Positions 1 through 7,803 of a stretch of 10,588 nt of DNA are shown here, piece by piece (position 1 is the stretch's first letter; every line of letters begins with the position of its first letter). Made by a program: the position numbers and the translations under genes. The notes beneath the pieces are model-generated. The model did not search any database. It was not told where the DNA came from and worked only from the letters and a program-made list of their open reading frames with translations. The stretch is from DASXRU01 sp039933315 (GTDB lineage Bacteria; Acidobacteriota; Blastocatellia; Pyrinomonadales; Pyrinomonadaceae): assembly GCA_039933315.1 (NCBI GenBank), contig JBDTOI010000138.1, positions 1-10,588 of the forward strand, read 5' to 3'.

Positions 1-50
1 ACTTCAGTCTGTGAAGTCTGCATTCGGTTCATCACAGACTGAAGTCTGTG
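1..50. repeat. REP-like intergenic palindrome pair, truncated by the window edge
   Basis: Bases 33-50 read CACAGACTGAAGTCTGTG: two 8-base arms (CACAGACT / AGTCTGTG) around a 2-base centre. Bases 1-13 (ACTTCAGTCTGTG) are an exact inverted copy of 33-45, so a second, oppositely oriented copy of the same element lies at the window edge and probably continues to the left. The pair lies 29 bases beyond the stop codon of the minus-strand kinase. It could fold in the 3' end of that transcript, but no T-run follows, so an intrinsic terminator is not supported. From memory, palindromes of the form CACAGRCT-NN-AGYCTGTGCCAC are scattered between genes in Acidobacteriota; that is recollection, not a search. 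Confidence 0.7.
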
Positions 51-78
51 CCACTGCATGGATCGGGCTTGGAGGCGA

Positions 79-3000
79 TTACACAGCGACGCGTTGAAGG
101 TTCTGATTCAGAAATACCTGAATCCGATCGAGTCCGGCCTTGGTGAGTTCGACCAGGGGCATGGCGTTCTCCAGATCACCTGCGCGTCCCGCCCGTTCCA
201 GTTCGCGCAGGGATGCCACCACCGCCACCATGCCGCAATTCGCGCTGGTACCGAACGAATTGTGCGCGATTAAGTCCACTGTGCCGGCATCGCCGGAAGC
301 GACCGCGGCCTCAAGTTTCACAATATTCTCGCTCATCTGGTCTAGGTAAACGTCCAGAATCTCAAACATCTCGTCTGGCTCATGGCCCATGACGTCGTGC
401 AGCCTTTCCAGATCCACCGGCGCCTCGGTTGGCTCGAGGCGCGGTGCGAAAGAATCCAGCTGAGGCATTAGAGCCGTCTGGCTAAAGATAGTTTCGAGCA
501 CGGACGCTAAAACGTCCGCTTTGACAGGCTTGGTTATGTGCTCGTCCATGCCCGCCTTTATCGACTTCTCACGGTCCCCGATTAGGGCATGTGCCGTCAT
601 TGCCACGATGGGCGTATGTTTTGTCGCGCCTTCGCGCCGGCGTATTTCTATGGTCGCTTCGTACCCGTCCATCTCCGGCATCTGGCAATCCATCAGAATA
701 AGGTCGTAGGGAGTGCGACTTAATGCTTCCAGTGCTTCCCTGCCGTTAGCGACCGCGTCGGCACGGTAACCAAGTTTTTGCAGCTGGCGCAGTGCGACCT
801 TCTGATTGACCAGGTTATCTTCGGCCAGCAGTATCAGTTTGTCGGAGACTATTTCCGGTGACCATGGCGTGAAAACAGGCCGGGCAAGCGCCTGGTCCCC
901 GACCACCTTTTCGCTCATAACGGTCTCCAAACTTTCAAAAAGCTGAGTCTGTTTCACGGGTTTGGTGAGACAGCTCGCGATGCCGGCCCGTTGCATGAAA
1001 TCACACTCAGCGCGCTGACCCAGGGAAGTCATCATGACCAACCGTGTAGCTGCGATTTCCGGTTCATTCTTAATCATACGGGCCAACTCCATTCCATCTA
1101 TATGCGGCATTTGCATGTCCAGGATTGCCAAGTCAAAGGATATACCCGCGGCAGCTTCGCTACGCAAAAGTACCAGGGCCTCCGCTGCGCCGCAGGCTAA
1201 CTCAGATTGCATGCCCCAGGATGAAACCTGGTGCTGCAGGGTGACGCGATTTGTCTGGTTGTCGTCCACGATTAGCACGCGCACACCCTGCAGCGACGCT
1301 CTAATCGGCGCGTGAACAATCTGGTCCGCTCGTTGCCGTTCGAAGCGTGCTGTAAACCAGAAAGTAGAGCCTTTACCTGGGTTGCTCTCGACCCCAATCT
1401 CACCACCCATCAGATCCACAAGTTGGCGCGAGATGGCCAATCCAAGGCCCGTGCCACCGTATTTGCGGGTAGTAGATCCATCGGCCTGGGAGAACGCCTT
1501 GAACAGACGAGCCTGGGCCTCGTCGTTAATACCAATACCTGTGTCACTGATAGCGAAACGTAATACTTCATGGGTATCGTTGCCATCCTCGCGCGTAACT
1601 CGCACGACAACCTCGCCCGTTTCAGTAAACTTGACGGCATTGCCTACCAGATTATTAAGCACCTGTCGCAGGCGGGTAACATCGCCGCGCAGGTAGGTTG
1701 TGACCTCGGCGTCGATGGAAGCGGCGATCTCAATATTCTTACCGTGAGCCAGCTCGGCGAGCATTTCTACCGTACCCTCCACCGCCCCACGCAGATCAAA
1801 ATCAAGGTGCTCGAAATGCAGTTTGCCCGCTTCGATCTTGGAAAAGTCGAGGATGTCATTGATGACCCTCATCAGAGTTTCAGCGCTGGCGTTGATGGTC
1901 TGCGTAAAGTCTAGTTGCTCGGCCGTCAAATCCGTGTCCAATAGCAGCCCCGTCATCCCGATCACTCCATTCATGGGAGTGCGGATTTCGTGGCTCATGT
2001 TGGCCAGAAACTCGGACTTCAACCGGGCTGATTCCATCGCCAGATCGCGGGCCTGCTCCAATTCTTTTTCGTTTTCCTTGTGCTGTGTGATGTCCAAACA
2101 CGTGCCGAACAACCTGATAGGGACACCAGCGTTATCAAGGACCAGCCTGACATTCGCCTGGTTCACGAAAGCCTCTCCGTTTGGTTTGATCATTCGAGTT
2201 TCGTAGGTGCACCCTTCCTTTCCTTGCAGAACCATTTCAATTGTTTTGCTAACCCGCTCACGGTCATCCGGGTGAACAAGATCCAGGTAACTCTCGTGAG
2301 TGGGAGCAGAGTCTTGCGGCTGCACTCCGAACATAAGATACTGCTGCGCTGACCAGGTTATCCGGTTCGCGGCGATGTCCCATTCCCACATGCCCAGGCC
2401 GGCAACGCGCTGCGCTTCGACTAATTGAATCTCGCTGTTGCGCAGTTCTACTTCGAACTGTTTTCGCTCGATGGCCAGGGCAAGTTGGTCTGCGACCGAA
2501 AGTAGAAACTCAAGATCGCGCTGGCTATAGCAATCTGCCTTCTCGTAGTTTTGCACCACCAGGGCACCAATCGTGCGGGAGAGCGTACGGAGTGGAACAC
2601 CCAGCCATGAGTCCGATGGCGTTCCGCTGTCTTCAATCTCACCTCGCTGGATCATCTCATCCTGAAGTTCGGCGGTCAGCAAGAGCGGTTGACCTGTACG
2701 CATTACATAACTGCTGAAATTCTTTTCGATAGGTCGAGGAGAAGGCGGGGGATCAACGCTATCCACCCACAGGTCATAGTGCACCAGATCGGTGGTCGCG
2801 TTGTGAAGCGCTATGAAGCCATTCTCGGCGGAAAGAAGCCTCCCGATTGCCTGGTGAGCAAGCTTGAACAGTTCTTCAAGACTGGATGTGGAGATAATCC
2901 CTTGAACGATTTCGGAGATAATCTGGCGCTCGGCTTCGGCGCGATGGCGATCAGTGATGTCTTCGACCGAGCCTTCGTAATAAAGAACTGCTCCGTCGGC

Positions 3001-4539
3001 TCCGCGGCAAACTGCTGCATTCTCACGAACGAAGATCAGTGCGCCATCGGCTGTAGTCCACTGGGTTTCCTGGCCCCTGATTGCACCATCCCGTTGGAGT
3101 CGTTCCTTCGTTTGGGCCCGAGAAAACTCGGGTTCGAACCCGTCATGCTGCAAATTGCGCTTAGCCAGTTCTTCAAAGGAAGAGTATCCCAGCATACGAA
3201 TCAGGACGGAATTGGCCATCAGAATTTGGCCATCCGGCGTCGAGCGATAGATACCGATAGGAGCATTTTCGAAAAGAGTCTGAAACTCCTCCTTGCTCTT
3301 CTCTAAAGCTTCTTCCGCTTGCCGGCGAGCTGTGATATCTCGTCCGATACCCTGGACCCCCACAGGCTTACCATTCTGCTCGATCAGTCGCGTGCTGACC
3401 TCCAAAGTAATCCGGCGGCCGTTTTTCGCCAGAATATCGAGCGGGTAAACAGTGGTCGATTGATCAGCGAGTTTTCGGGTCGTCATGGACTGGGCCAACT
3501 TCAGGTCTTCCGGCGCCACTATCTGAGCACTGGTCATCTCGAGGGCTTCCGCCTGGCTGTAACCCGTGAGCCGTTCGCCCGCCTTATTCAGCGAGGTGAA
3601 TTTGCCCGCGAGATCATGGGTAAAGACCATGTCGTTGGCGTTCTCGAACAGGTCGCGGTAGCGCTCCTCGCTGAGTCTGATTGACTCCTCTGCCCGCCTG
3701 GTCTTTTCCTCGGCCAGGTTACGCTCAACGATCTCACTCTTGAGAGAACTATTCGCTATCGTCAACTCAATGGTTCGCTCCTGAACATGCGTTTCCAGCT
3801 CATGATGGGCCTTTCGCAAGACATCCTCTGCCCGTACACGCCGAATGATGTTGGTTCGAAGAGTTGCCTGCGACCGGTGTAGCCGGCGTATTATCGCCAC
3901 CCAGCCAAACAGCAAAACAGCCAGCACGACGATGCCCGCGGCGACGGAGTAAAGAGAACGCTTACGTTGAGATACTTCCGTTCTGGTCAATTGACTTTGA
4001 AGTTCGGCGAAGAAGTTTGTCATCCCCGCCGCGTAAATGCTCTTCTGCTTGCCATACTCTTCACTGGACAAAATGGCGCTCGCCTGTTCAGGTTGGTGCC
4101 CGCGGACCAGGGCGAACGCTTCGTTTTCCAATTCGACCAATTTACTGTTGGCAGCATCGGTCTGAGCCACCATCTTAGAGGGAGCCAGTCTAACCATCTC
4201 CTTAATGGCCTCATTCAACGGCGGCTCGAACTTGCGGTAGCGCTTTTCCCACTTCGAATCTCCAGTAGCGACGGCCATTTTGGCCGACATAGTCAACACT
4301 TCATCAAGGTGAATAACGGTGCTCCATAGCTCCTCAGCGCGCCATATCTGCGCTTTCTGAATCGTATCGCGGGAATATAAATCGTAAGTGCTCCATGTCA
4401 GCCAGCCCAGCACCGCCACCGTTAAGACAAGCGCGATGATCGGTAACCTGACCGAAAACCGATTGCCTGCCGCGGCCGGCTCAGACGTTTCTTCGCCGGT
4501 GACAACTACCATGTCTTTATTTGTTGATGCTTTCATCAT
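79..4539 (-). CDS. Membrane hybrid sensor histidine kinase (PAS-PAS-GAF-PAS-HisKA-HATPase-REC-REC-HPt)
   Basis: This is a 1486-residue multi-step phosphorelay kinase of the inner membrane. Order by residue: TM1 ~31-51; periplasmic helical sensor ~52-195, resembling four-helix-bundle ligand domains; TM2 ~196-217; coiled coil ~220-295; PAS ~290-405; PAS ~415-530; GAF ~535-692; PAS ~703-820; HisKA with H-box phospho-His850 (SHEIRTP); HATPase with N-box around Asn963-Asn967, G1 DTGIG 999-1003 and G2 GGTGLGL 1028-1034; REC1 with Asp1092/1093, phospho-Asp1141, Thr1171 and Lys1193; REC2 with Glu1240/Asp1241, phospho-Asp1284, Thr1315 and Lys1337; HPt with His1426. Both receivers look competent. The HPt motif AHNSFGTSANCG has Phe1429 where Lys is usual. 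I chose the ATG at 4539, with purine-rich GAGAAAG upstream, over a GTG at 4617 that would overlap the preceding gene by 59 bases; the adjacent ATG at 4536 is equally possible. It lies 19 bases after the response regulator and is presumably co-transcribed. The ligand is unknown. Confidence 0.93.
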   Translation of the reverse strand: MMKASTNKDMVVVTGEETSEPAAAGNRFSVRLPIIALVLTVAVLGWLTWSTYDLYSRDTIQKAQIWRAEELWSTVIHLDEVLTMSAKMAVATGDSKWEKRYRKFEPPLNEAIKEMVRLAPSKMVAQTDAANSKLVELENEAFALVRGHQPEQASAILSSEEYGKQKSIYAAGMTNFFAELQSQLTRTEVSQRKRSLYSVAAGIVVLAVLLFGWVAIIRRLHRSQATLRTNIIRRVRAEDVLRKAHHELETHVQERTIELTIANSSLKSEIVERNLAEEKTRRAEESIRLSEERYRDLFENANDMVFTHDLAGKFTSLNKAGERLTGYSQAEALEMTSAQIVAPEDLKLAQSMTTRKLADQSTTVYPLDILAKNGRRITLEVSTRLIEQNGKPVGVQGIGRDITARRQAEEALEKSKEEFQTLFENAPIGIYRSTPDGQILMANSVLIRMLGYSSFEELAKRNLQHDGFEPEFSRAQTKERLQRDGAIRGQETQWTTADGALIFVRENAAVCRGADGAVLYYEGSVEDITDRHRAEAERQIISEIVQGIISTSSLEELFKLAHQAIGRLLSAENGFIALHNATTDLVHYDLWVDSVDPPPSPRPIEKNFSSYVMRTGQPLLLTAELQDEMIQRGEIEDSGTPSDSWLGVPLRTLSRTIGALVVQNYEKADCYSQRDLEFLLSVADQLALAIERKQFEVELRNSEIQLVEAQRVAGLGMWEWDIAANRITWSAQQYLMFGVQPQDSAPTHESYLDLVHPDDRERVSKTIEMVLQGKEGCTYETRMIKPNGEAFVNQANVRLVLDNAGVPIRLFGTCLDITQHKENEKELEQARDLAMESARLKSEFLANMSHEIRTPMNGVIGMTGLLLDTDLTAEQLDFTQTINASAETLMRVINDILDFSKIEAGKLHFEHLDFDLRGAVEGTVEMLAELAHGKNIEIAASIDAEVTTYLRGDVTRLRQVLNNLVGNAVKFTETGEVVVRVTREDGNDTHEVLRFAISDTGIGINDEAQARLFKAFSQADGSTTRKYGGTGLGLAISRQLVDLMGGEIGVESNPGKGSTFWFTARFERQRADQIVHAPIRASLQGVRVLIVDDNQTNRVTLQHQVSSWGMQSELACGAAEALVLLRSEAAAGISFDLAILDMQMPHIDGMELARMIKNEPEIAATRLVMMTSLGQRAECDFMQRAGIASCLTKPVKQTQLFESLETVMSEKVVGDQALARPVFTPWSPEIVSDKLILLAEDNLVNQKVALRQLQKLGYRADAVANGREALEALSRTPYDLILMDCQMPEMDGYEATIEIRRREGATKHTPIVAMTAHALIGDREKSIKAGMDEHITKPVKADVLASVLETIFSQTALMPQLDSFAPRLEPTEAPVDLERLHDVMGHEPDEMFEILDVYLDQMSENIVKLEAAVASGDAGTVDLIAHNSFGTSANCGMVAVVASLRELERAGRAGDLENAMPLVELTKAGLDRIQVFLNQNLQRVAV

Positions 4540-4558
4540 CGTAACTTTCTCGGCGGAT

Positions 4559-5221
4559 CTATAGACAGTCAGGGCCGCCTTCCCCGGCTGCAGTGTCCGC
4601 CACCGCGCTGTGGGCACGTAGAAATTTCTTCATATCCGGGACTACAATATCGTCATAGCACTTTGGACAAACGCTGTGGCTGAACTGCACATCGGCGTGA
4701 TCGCTGATGTAGTTTTCAACCTTCTGCCAGTAGTTTTCATCATCGCGAATCTTCTTGCAGTAGGAGCAGATGGGAAGCATGCCCTGCAGTTGTTTCACCT
4801 TTACCAGCGCCGCCTCGAGTTCATTAATCCGGGCAGCCAGGCTGCGCTGCAGCTCGACGATGCGAATTCCTGCCTGGACGCGCACGCGCAGCTCCTCGCT
4901 GTGGTAAGGCTTCGTGAGATAGTCGTCGGCGCCGGCATCGAGAGCGGCAACGATATCTTCTTTTCCGCTTCTGGCGGTCAGCAGGATGATGTAGGCGCCT
5001 GAGGGTTTGGCGAGACTCCGCACGGCGCGAGATACTTCAACTCCGTTCATTCCGGGCATCATCCAATCCAGAATTGCCAGCGCCGGTGGATCGTCGCTTT
5101 GGAGAGCGGCCAGAGCCTCAGAACCGTCAGTCGCAGAGATCGCTTCGTAGCCCCAGCGTTTAATGGCCGACAACAACAACATACGAGCCACATCGTCGTC
5201 ATCTGCAATCAATACTTTCAT
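4559..5221 (-). CDS. Response regulator: receiver domain plus C-terminal four-Cys (putative zinc-binding) module
   Basis: This is a 220-residue cytoplasmic response regulator. Residues 1-120 are a complete CheY-like receiver: acidic pocket Asp7-Asp8, phospho-acceptor Asp52 (LDWMMPG), Thr82 and Lys104 (LTKPY). Residues ~122-146 form a short coiled coil (LQRSLAARINELEAALVKVK). Residues ~149-192 hold ICSYCKKIRDD...W..VE.YI and then FSHSVCPKC, placing Cys152/Cys155 and Cys185/Cys188 as a likely tetrahedral metal site. I recognise this Cys module as a recurrent C-terminal appendage of receiver and sensor proteins, but I know of no characterised function. There is no helix-turn-helix, GGDEF, EAL or HD-GYP domain. 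The ATG is preceded by GAGG with 8-base spacing. It is the first gene of the operon with the hybrid kinase, which makes it the likely partner of that kinase's HPt domain (inference). Nothing indicates damage. Confidence 0.93.
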   Translation of the reverse strand: MKVLIADDDDVARMLLLSAIKRWGYEAISATDGSEALAALQSDDPPALAILDWMMPGMNGVEVSRAVRSLAKPSGAYIILLTARSGKEDIVAALDAGADDYLTKPYHSEELRVRVQAGIRIVELQRSLAARINELEAALVKVKQLQGMLPICSYCKKIRDDENYWQKVENYISDHADVQFSHSVCPKCYDDIVVPDMKKFLRAHSAVADTAAGEGGPDCL

Positions 5222-5354
5222 AAGGGGGGCCTCAAAAAAATGAAGTTAGCTTGGTTCTTACAGACCATCCGGGTTGGGGTCATTCCGGATTCAGGTTGGA
5301 CAAATAGGGGCGAGAAGCGGCCGGACAACGGGCATACCGCCCCGTTTTCCACCG

Positions 5355-5380
5355 GGAAGCAGTGCTTTCGGACTGCTTTC
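5355..5380. repeat. Short inverted repeat (hairpin) in the divergent intergenic region
   Basis: AAGCAGT at 5357-5363 is the exact reverse complement of ACTGCTT at 5372-5378, with an 8-base loop. Outside it, G5356-T5379 (wobble in RNA) and G5355-C5380 extend the stem to 9 pairs. It lies about 140 bases upstream of the apparent S9 peptidase promoter and about 135 bases upstream of the response regulator start. It could therefore be in the 5' leader of the signalling operon or be an operator. No T-run follows on either strand. Confidence 0.4.
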
Positions 5381-5515
5381 TGAATCTGTGCATTCACTGT
5401 GCCGCGATCGTCGGCCTCAATCCGGCTATTTGGCGCGACGCCGCACTCGAGCGACTTTTTGCTGGTTGGCTTTCCGAAAAACCCATCTGCGACTTTCTCT
5501 GTGGCCGTCATTTCT

Positions 5516-5528
5516 TGTTTGGTACAAT
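5516..5528 (+). promoter_or_regulatory. Putative promoter (-10 TACAAT) of the S9 peptidase gene
   Basis: TGTTTG at 5516-5521 is followed by TACAAT at 5523-5528, a 5/6 match to the bacterial -10 consensus. No good -35 is present 16-18 bases upstream. Initiation about 7 bases after the -10 would give a leader of roughly 28 bases containing the ribosome binding site AAGGA ahead of the ATG at 5563. A similar TGTTTG/TACAAT pair precedes the M64 gene. Confidence 0.45.
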
Positions 5529-5562
5529 GCGCCGCGACAAAATCAGAATCGAAAGGAACCCT

Positions 5563-7758
5563 ATGCGCTCTCTTCTTTGGTTTCTTGTGCTTGCGCTTGC
5601 TTTTGGCGCCACCGCGGCCTACGCGCAAAAACGAAACATTACCGAAAAGGACTTATTCAATTTTGTTTGGATCGGTGATCCCCAGATTTCGCCGGATGGC
5701 TCACGAGTGGCATTTGTCAGGGTAAGTGTTAACGAGAAGAAGGATGGGTATAACACGGCTATCTGGAGCGTCCTGGTTGCCAATGGTGAGACCCACCAAT
5801 TGACGAATGGCCCAAGGGATTCCGCCCCGCGCTGGTCCCCGGATGGTAAGTACCTTGCTTTTGTTCGCGTGTCCGAGAAAGACGGTAAGCCCGATCTGCC
5901 TCAGCTTTTCATGCTGGCCATGGCCGGTGGCGATTCATTCCAGGTCACTAAAGTGACGCGCGGAGCGGGCCAGCCACAGTGGTCTCCCGATGGGAAGATG
6001 ATTGCCTTCGTGAACAACGCGAACCCAGAGGACCTGATAAAGGAAAAGGAAGGACAACCCAGCCCAGCCCCGGCGAACCCACCGCAAGCCTCAGCTTCGC
6101 CCATCCCCGGTTCGTCCGAGGCAAAGAAACCAGAGGAGAAACGCGAGAGCGACGTCCGTGTAATCACGCGCGCGGTTTACCGTGCGAATGGCGCGGGCTA
6201 CCTGGATCCTAAGCGGCCGCAGCACATCTGGGTCGTTACCGCGCCGCGGAACGCAGACGAAAAAGTTACGCCAAAGCAACTGACCAGCGGGCGCTATGCG
6301 GAAGACAATGTGACCTGGGCCAGAGATAGCTCGCGAATCTATTTCGTGTCCGATCAAATTGATGAGCCTTATTACGAACTTCCGTCTACTACGATTTATT
6401 CGATCGCCACGGCGGGTGGGCCGCCGGCCAGGATTACTTCGTTTGACATGGATGCCGGGCCGTTTGCTCTCAGTCCTGACGGCAAGCAGGTGGCCTTCAT
6501 CGCTCAAACAAGTAAACCGATCAATTCGTACACCCAGCCCGACCTGTGGGTAATGGAGTTGGCGGCCGATGCTAGACCGCGTAACCTGACGGCCACGTTT
6601 GATTACGACGTAGGCGCCGGCGTCGGAGGAGACAACGCACCTCCGCGCGCTGGTGGGGGCAACGTGCCTGTGTGGGCTGCTGATGGTCGCAGCATCACGC
6701 ACGTTTATGCGAAGGAAGGACAAGCCAACCTTGCCAGCTTCGAAGTCAGCAGTGGAAACAAGACGGACCTGACTCGCGGCGATCAGGCGGTAGTCAGTTT
6801 TCGCGTAACTCCTAATGGCTCGAAATTGGTCTTTAACGTTTCTACTCCCACCACCATCGGGGACCTGTATCTAATGGAAAGGCCGGGTGTGAATGCAAAA
6901 CAACTGACCGCGCTTAATGATGAGTTATTCAAGAAGCTGAACCTGACGGAACCTGAATCAATCTGGTATACCAGCTTCGACGGCAAGCGCGTCCAGACCT
7001 GGGTGCAAAAACCACCAGATTTCGATCCCCACAAGAAGTACCCGCTGATCCTGAATATTCATGGCGGCCCGCACACCGCTTATGGCTATGTTTTCGATCA
7101 TGAGTTTCAGTGGATGGCGGCGAAGGGTTATGTGGTGGTTTATCCTAACCCACGCGGCAGCACGAGCTACGGCCAGGAGTTTGGCAACATAATCCAGCAT
7201 CATTATCCCGGCGACGACTATAAGGACCTGATGGCCGGAGTGGATGAAGTAATTCGGCGCGGTTACATCGACGCGAATAAGCTTGGGGTCACCGGTGGGA
7301 GTGGGGGAGGACTACTGACCAACTGGACTATTGGACAAACCACTCGCTTCGCCGCCGCAGTTTCGCAGCGCGACATTGCGAGCTGGTCGGACTGGTGGTA
7401 CACGGCGGACTTCACGCTCTTTCAACCCAGCTGGTTTAAGGCGCCGCCGTTCGAAGATCCCGAGGACTATAAGGCGCGCTCGCCTATCACCTATATCAAC
7501 AACGTAAAGACGCCGCTGATGTTGATTCTGGGCGAGACCGATTACCGCACTCCCACCGGGCCTGGCGGCGAAGCAATGTTCCGCGCCCTGAAGTACAAGA
7601 AGATTCCCACCGTGATGGTGCGCTTTCCCAATGAGACGCACGAGCTGTCGCGATCCGGCCAGCCCTGGCATCGCATCGAGCGGCTACAACACATCGTCGG
7701 CTGGTTCGACAAATGGTTAATGGGTGTGCCGAAGCCCGAATACGAGGTGGCCCAGTAG
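5563..7758 (+). CDS. Secreted S9 family (prolyl oligopeptidase-type) serine peptidase
   Basis: This 731-residue exported peptidase, of typical size for S9 dipeptidyl or acylaminoacyl peptidases, would cleave peptides outside the cytoplasm. A signal peptide (residues 1-21, MRSLLWFLVLAL... ending AYA before Gln22) decides the start: ATG 5563 has GAAAGGA just upstream. Seven PD40-type propeller motifs are visible near residues 43, 91, 140, 251, 303, 371 and 416, giving a seven-bladed propeller. A Pro/Ala/Ser- and Glu/Lys-rich linker (~162-196) interrupts it after blade three. The catalytic alpha/beta hydrolase domain (~465-720) has oxyanion segment HGGPH (500-504), nucleophile Ser580 in GGSGGG, Asp660 in LGETDYRTP and His693 in NETHE. 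The elbow has Gly where many S9 enzymes have Tyr (GGSYGG), but the flanking LLTNW and the following SQRDIASW fit an established S9 subgroup. It appears to be a single-gene unit. Exact peptide specificity cannot be told. Confidence 0.93.
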   Translation: MRSLLWFLVLALAFGATAAYAQKRNITEKDLFNFVWIGDPQISPDGSRVAFVRVSVNEKKDGYNTAIWSVLVANGETHQLTNGPRDSAPRWSPDGKYLAFVRVSEKDGKPDLPQLFMLAMAGGDSFQVTKVTRGAGQPQWSPDGKMIAFVNNANPEDLIKEKEGQPSPAPANPPQASASPIPGSSEAKKPEEKRESDVRVITRAVYRANGAGYLDPKRPQHIWVVTAPRNADEKVTPKQLTSGRYAEDNVTWARDSSRIYFVSDQIDEPYYELPSTTIYSIATAGGPPARITSFDMDAGPFALSPDGKQVAFIAQTSKPINSYTQPDLWVMELAADARPRNLTATFDYDVGAGVGGDNAPPRAGGGNVPVWAADGRSITHVYAKEGQANLASFEVSSGNKTDLTRGDQAVVSFRVTPNGSKLVFNVSTPTTIGDLYLMERPGVNAKQLTALNDELFKKLNLTEPESIWYTSFDGKRVQTWVQKPPDFDPHKKYPLILNIHGGPHTAYGYVFDHEFQWMAAKGYVVVYPNPRGSTSYGQEFGNIIQHHYPGDDYKDLMAGVDEVIRRGYIDANKLGVTGGSGGGLLTNWTIGQTTRFAAAVSQRDIASWSDWWYTADFTLFQPSWFKAPPFEDPEDYKARSPITYINNVKTPLMLILGETDYRTPTGPGGEAMFRALKYKKIPTVMVRFPNETHELSRSGQPWHRIERLQHIVGWFDKWLMGVPKPEYEVAQ

Positions 7759-7803
7759 CTAGCGGGCCGCATTCTCCCGCCGATAACGGCACGGAGAGAA
7801 TCT

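Larger units (their letters stand above)
5222..5562. other. Divergent intergenic region between the signalling operon and the S9 peptidase
   Basis: These 341 bases separate the two divergent start codons and hold no convincing gene. A frame open upstream of the S9 peptidase start (GTG 5362 to 5562) encodes Cys-rich, low-quality sequence and is best read as leader DNA. On the plus strand there is a TACAAT -10-like box at 5523-5528 serving the peptidase. There is also a perfect 7-bp hairpin, AAGCAGT (5357-5363) / ACTGCTT (5372-5378), which grows to 9 bp as RNA with one G-U pair. GGGGCG (5307-5312) pairs with CGCCCC (5338-5343), followed by GTTTT. I found no -35/-10 pair on the minus strand good enough to call for the response regulator. 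Confidence 0.6.

Noticed and set aside
2689..3306. 205-codon plus-strand open frame opposite the kinase
   Set aside because: It lies wholly antisense to GAF and PAS coding sequence and shows no family motif; a shadow of the real gene.
4540..4617. GTG start at 4617 for the hybrid kinase
   Set aside because: It would add 26 residues overlapping the end of the response regulator gene; the ATG at 4539 has a purine-rich upstream site and leads directly into a normal N-terminus before TM1.
5307..5347. GGGGCG/CGCCCC stem followed by GTTTT as an intrinsic terminator
   Set aside because: A 25-base loop and only four T residues, with no gene entering from the left on the plus strand that would need termination.
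5362..5562. GTG-initiated 67-residue N-terminal extension of the S9 peptidase
   Set aside because: The extension would place the signal peptide in the middle of the protein, and the TACAAT box and ribosome binding site lie inside it; the ATG at 5563 explains all of these.
6091..6723. 210-codon minus-strand open frame opposite the S9 peptidase
   Set aside because: Antisense to conserved propeller blades, Arg-rich and without motifs; a coding shadow.
7762..7780. Possible terminator GCGGG...CCCGC after the S9 peptidase
   Set aside because: The stem is only 5 bp, the loop is 9 bases and no T-run follows.
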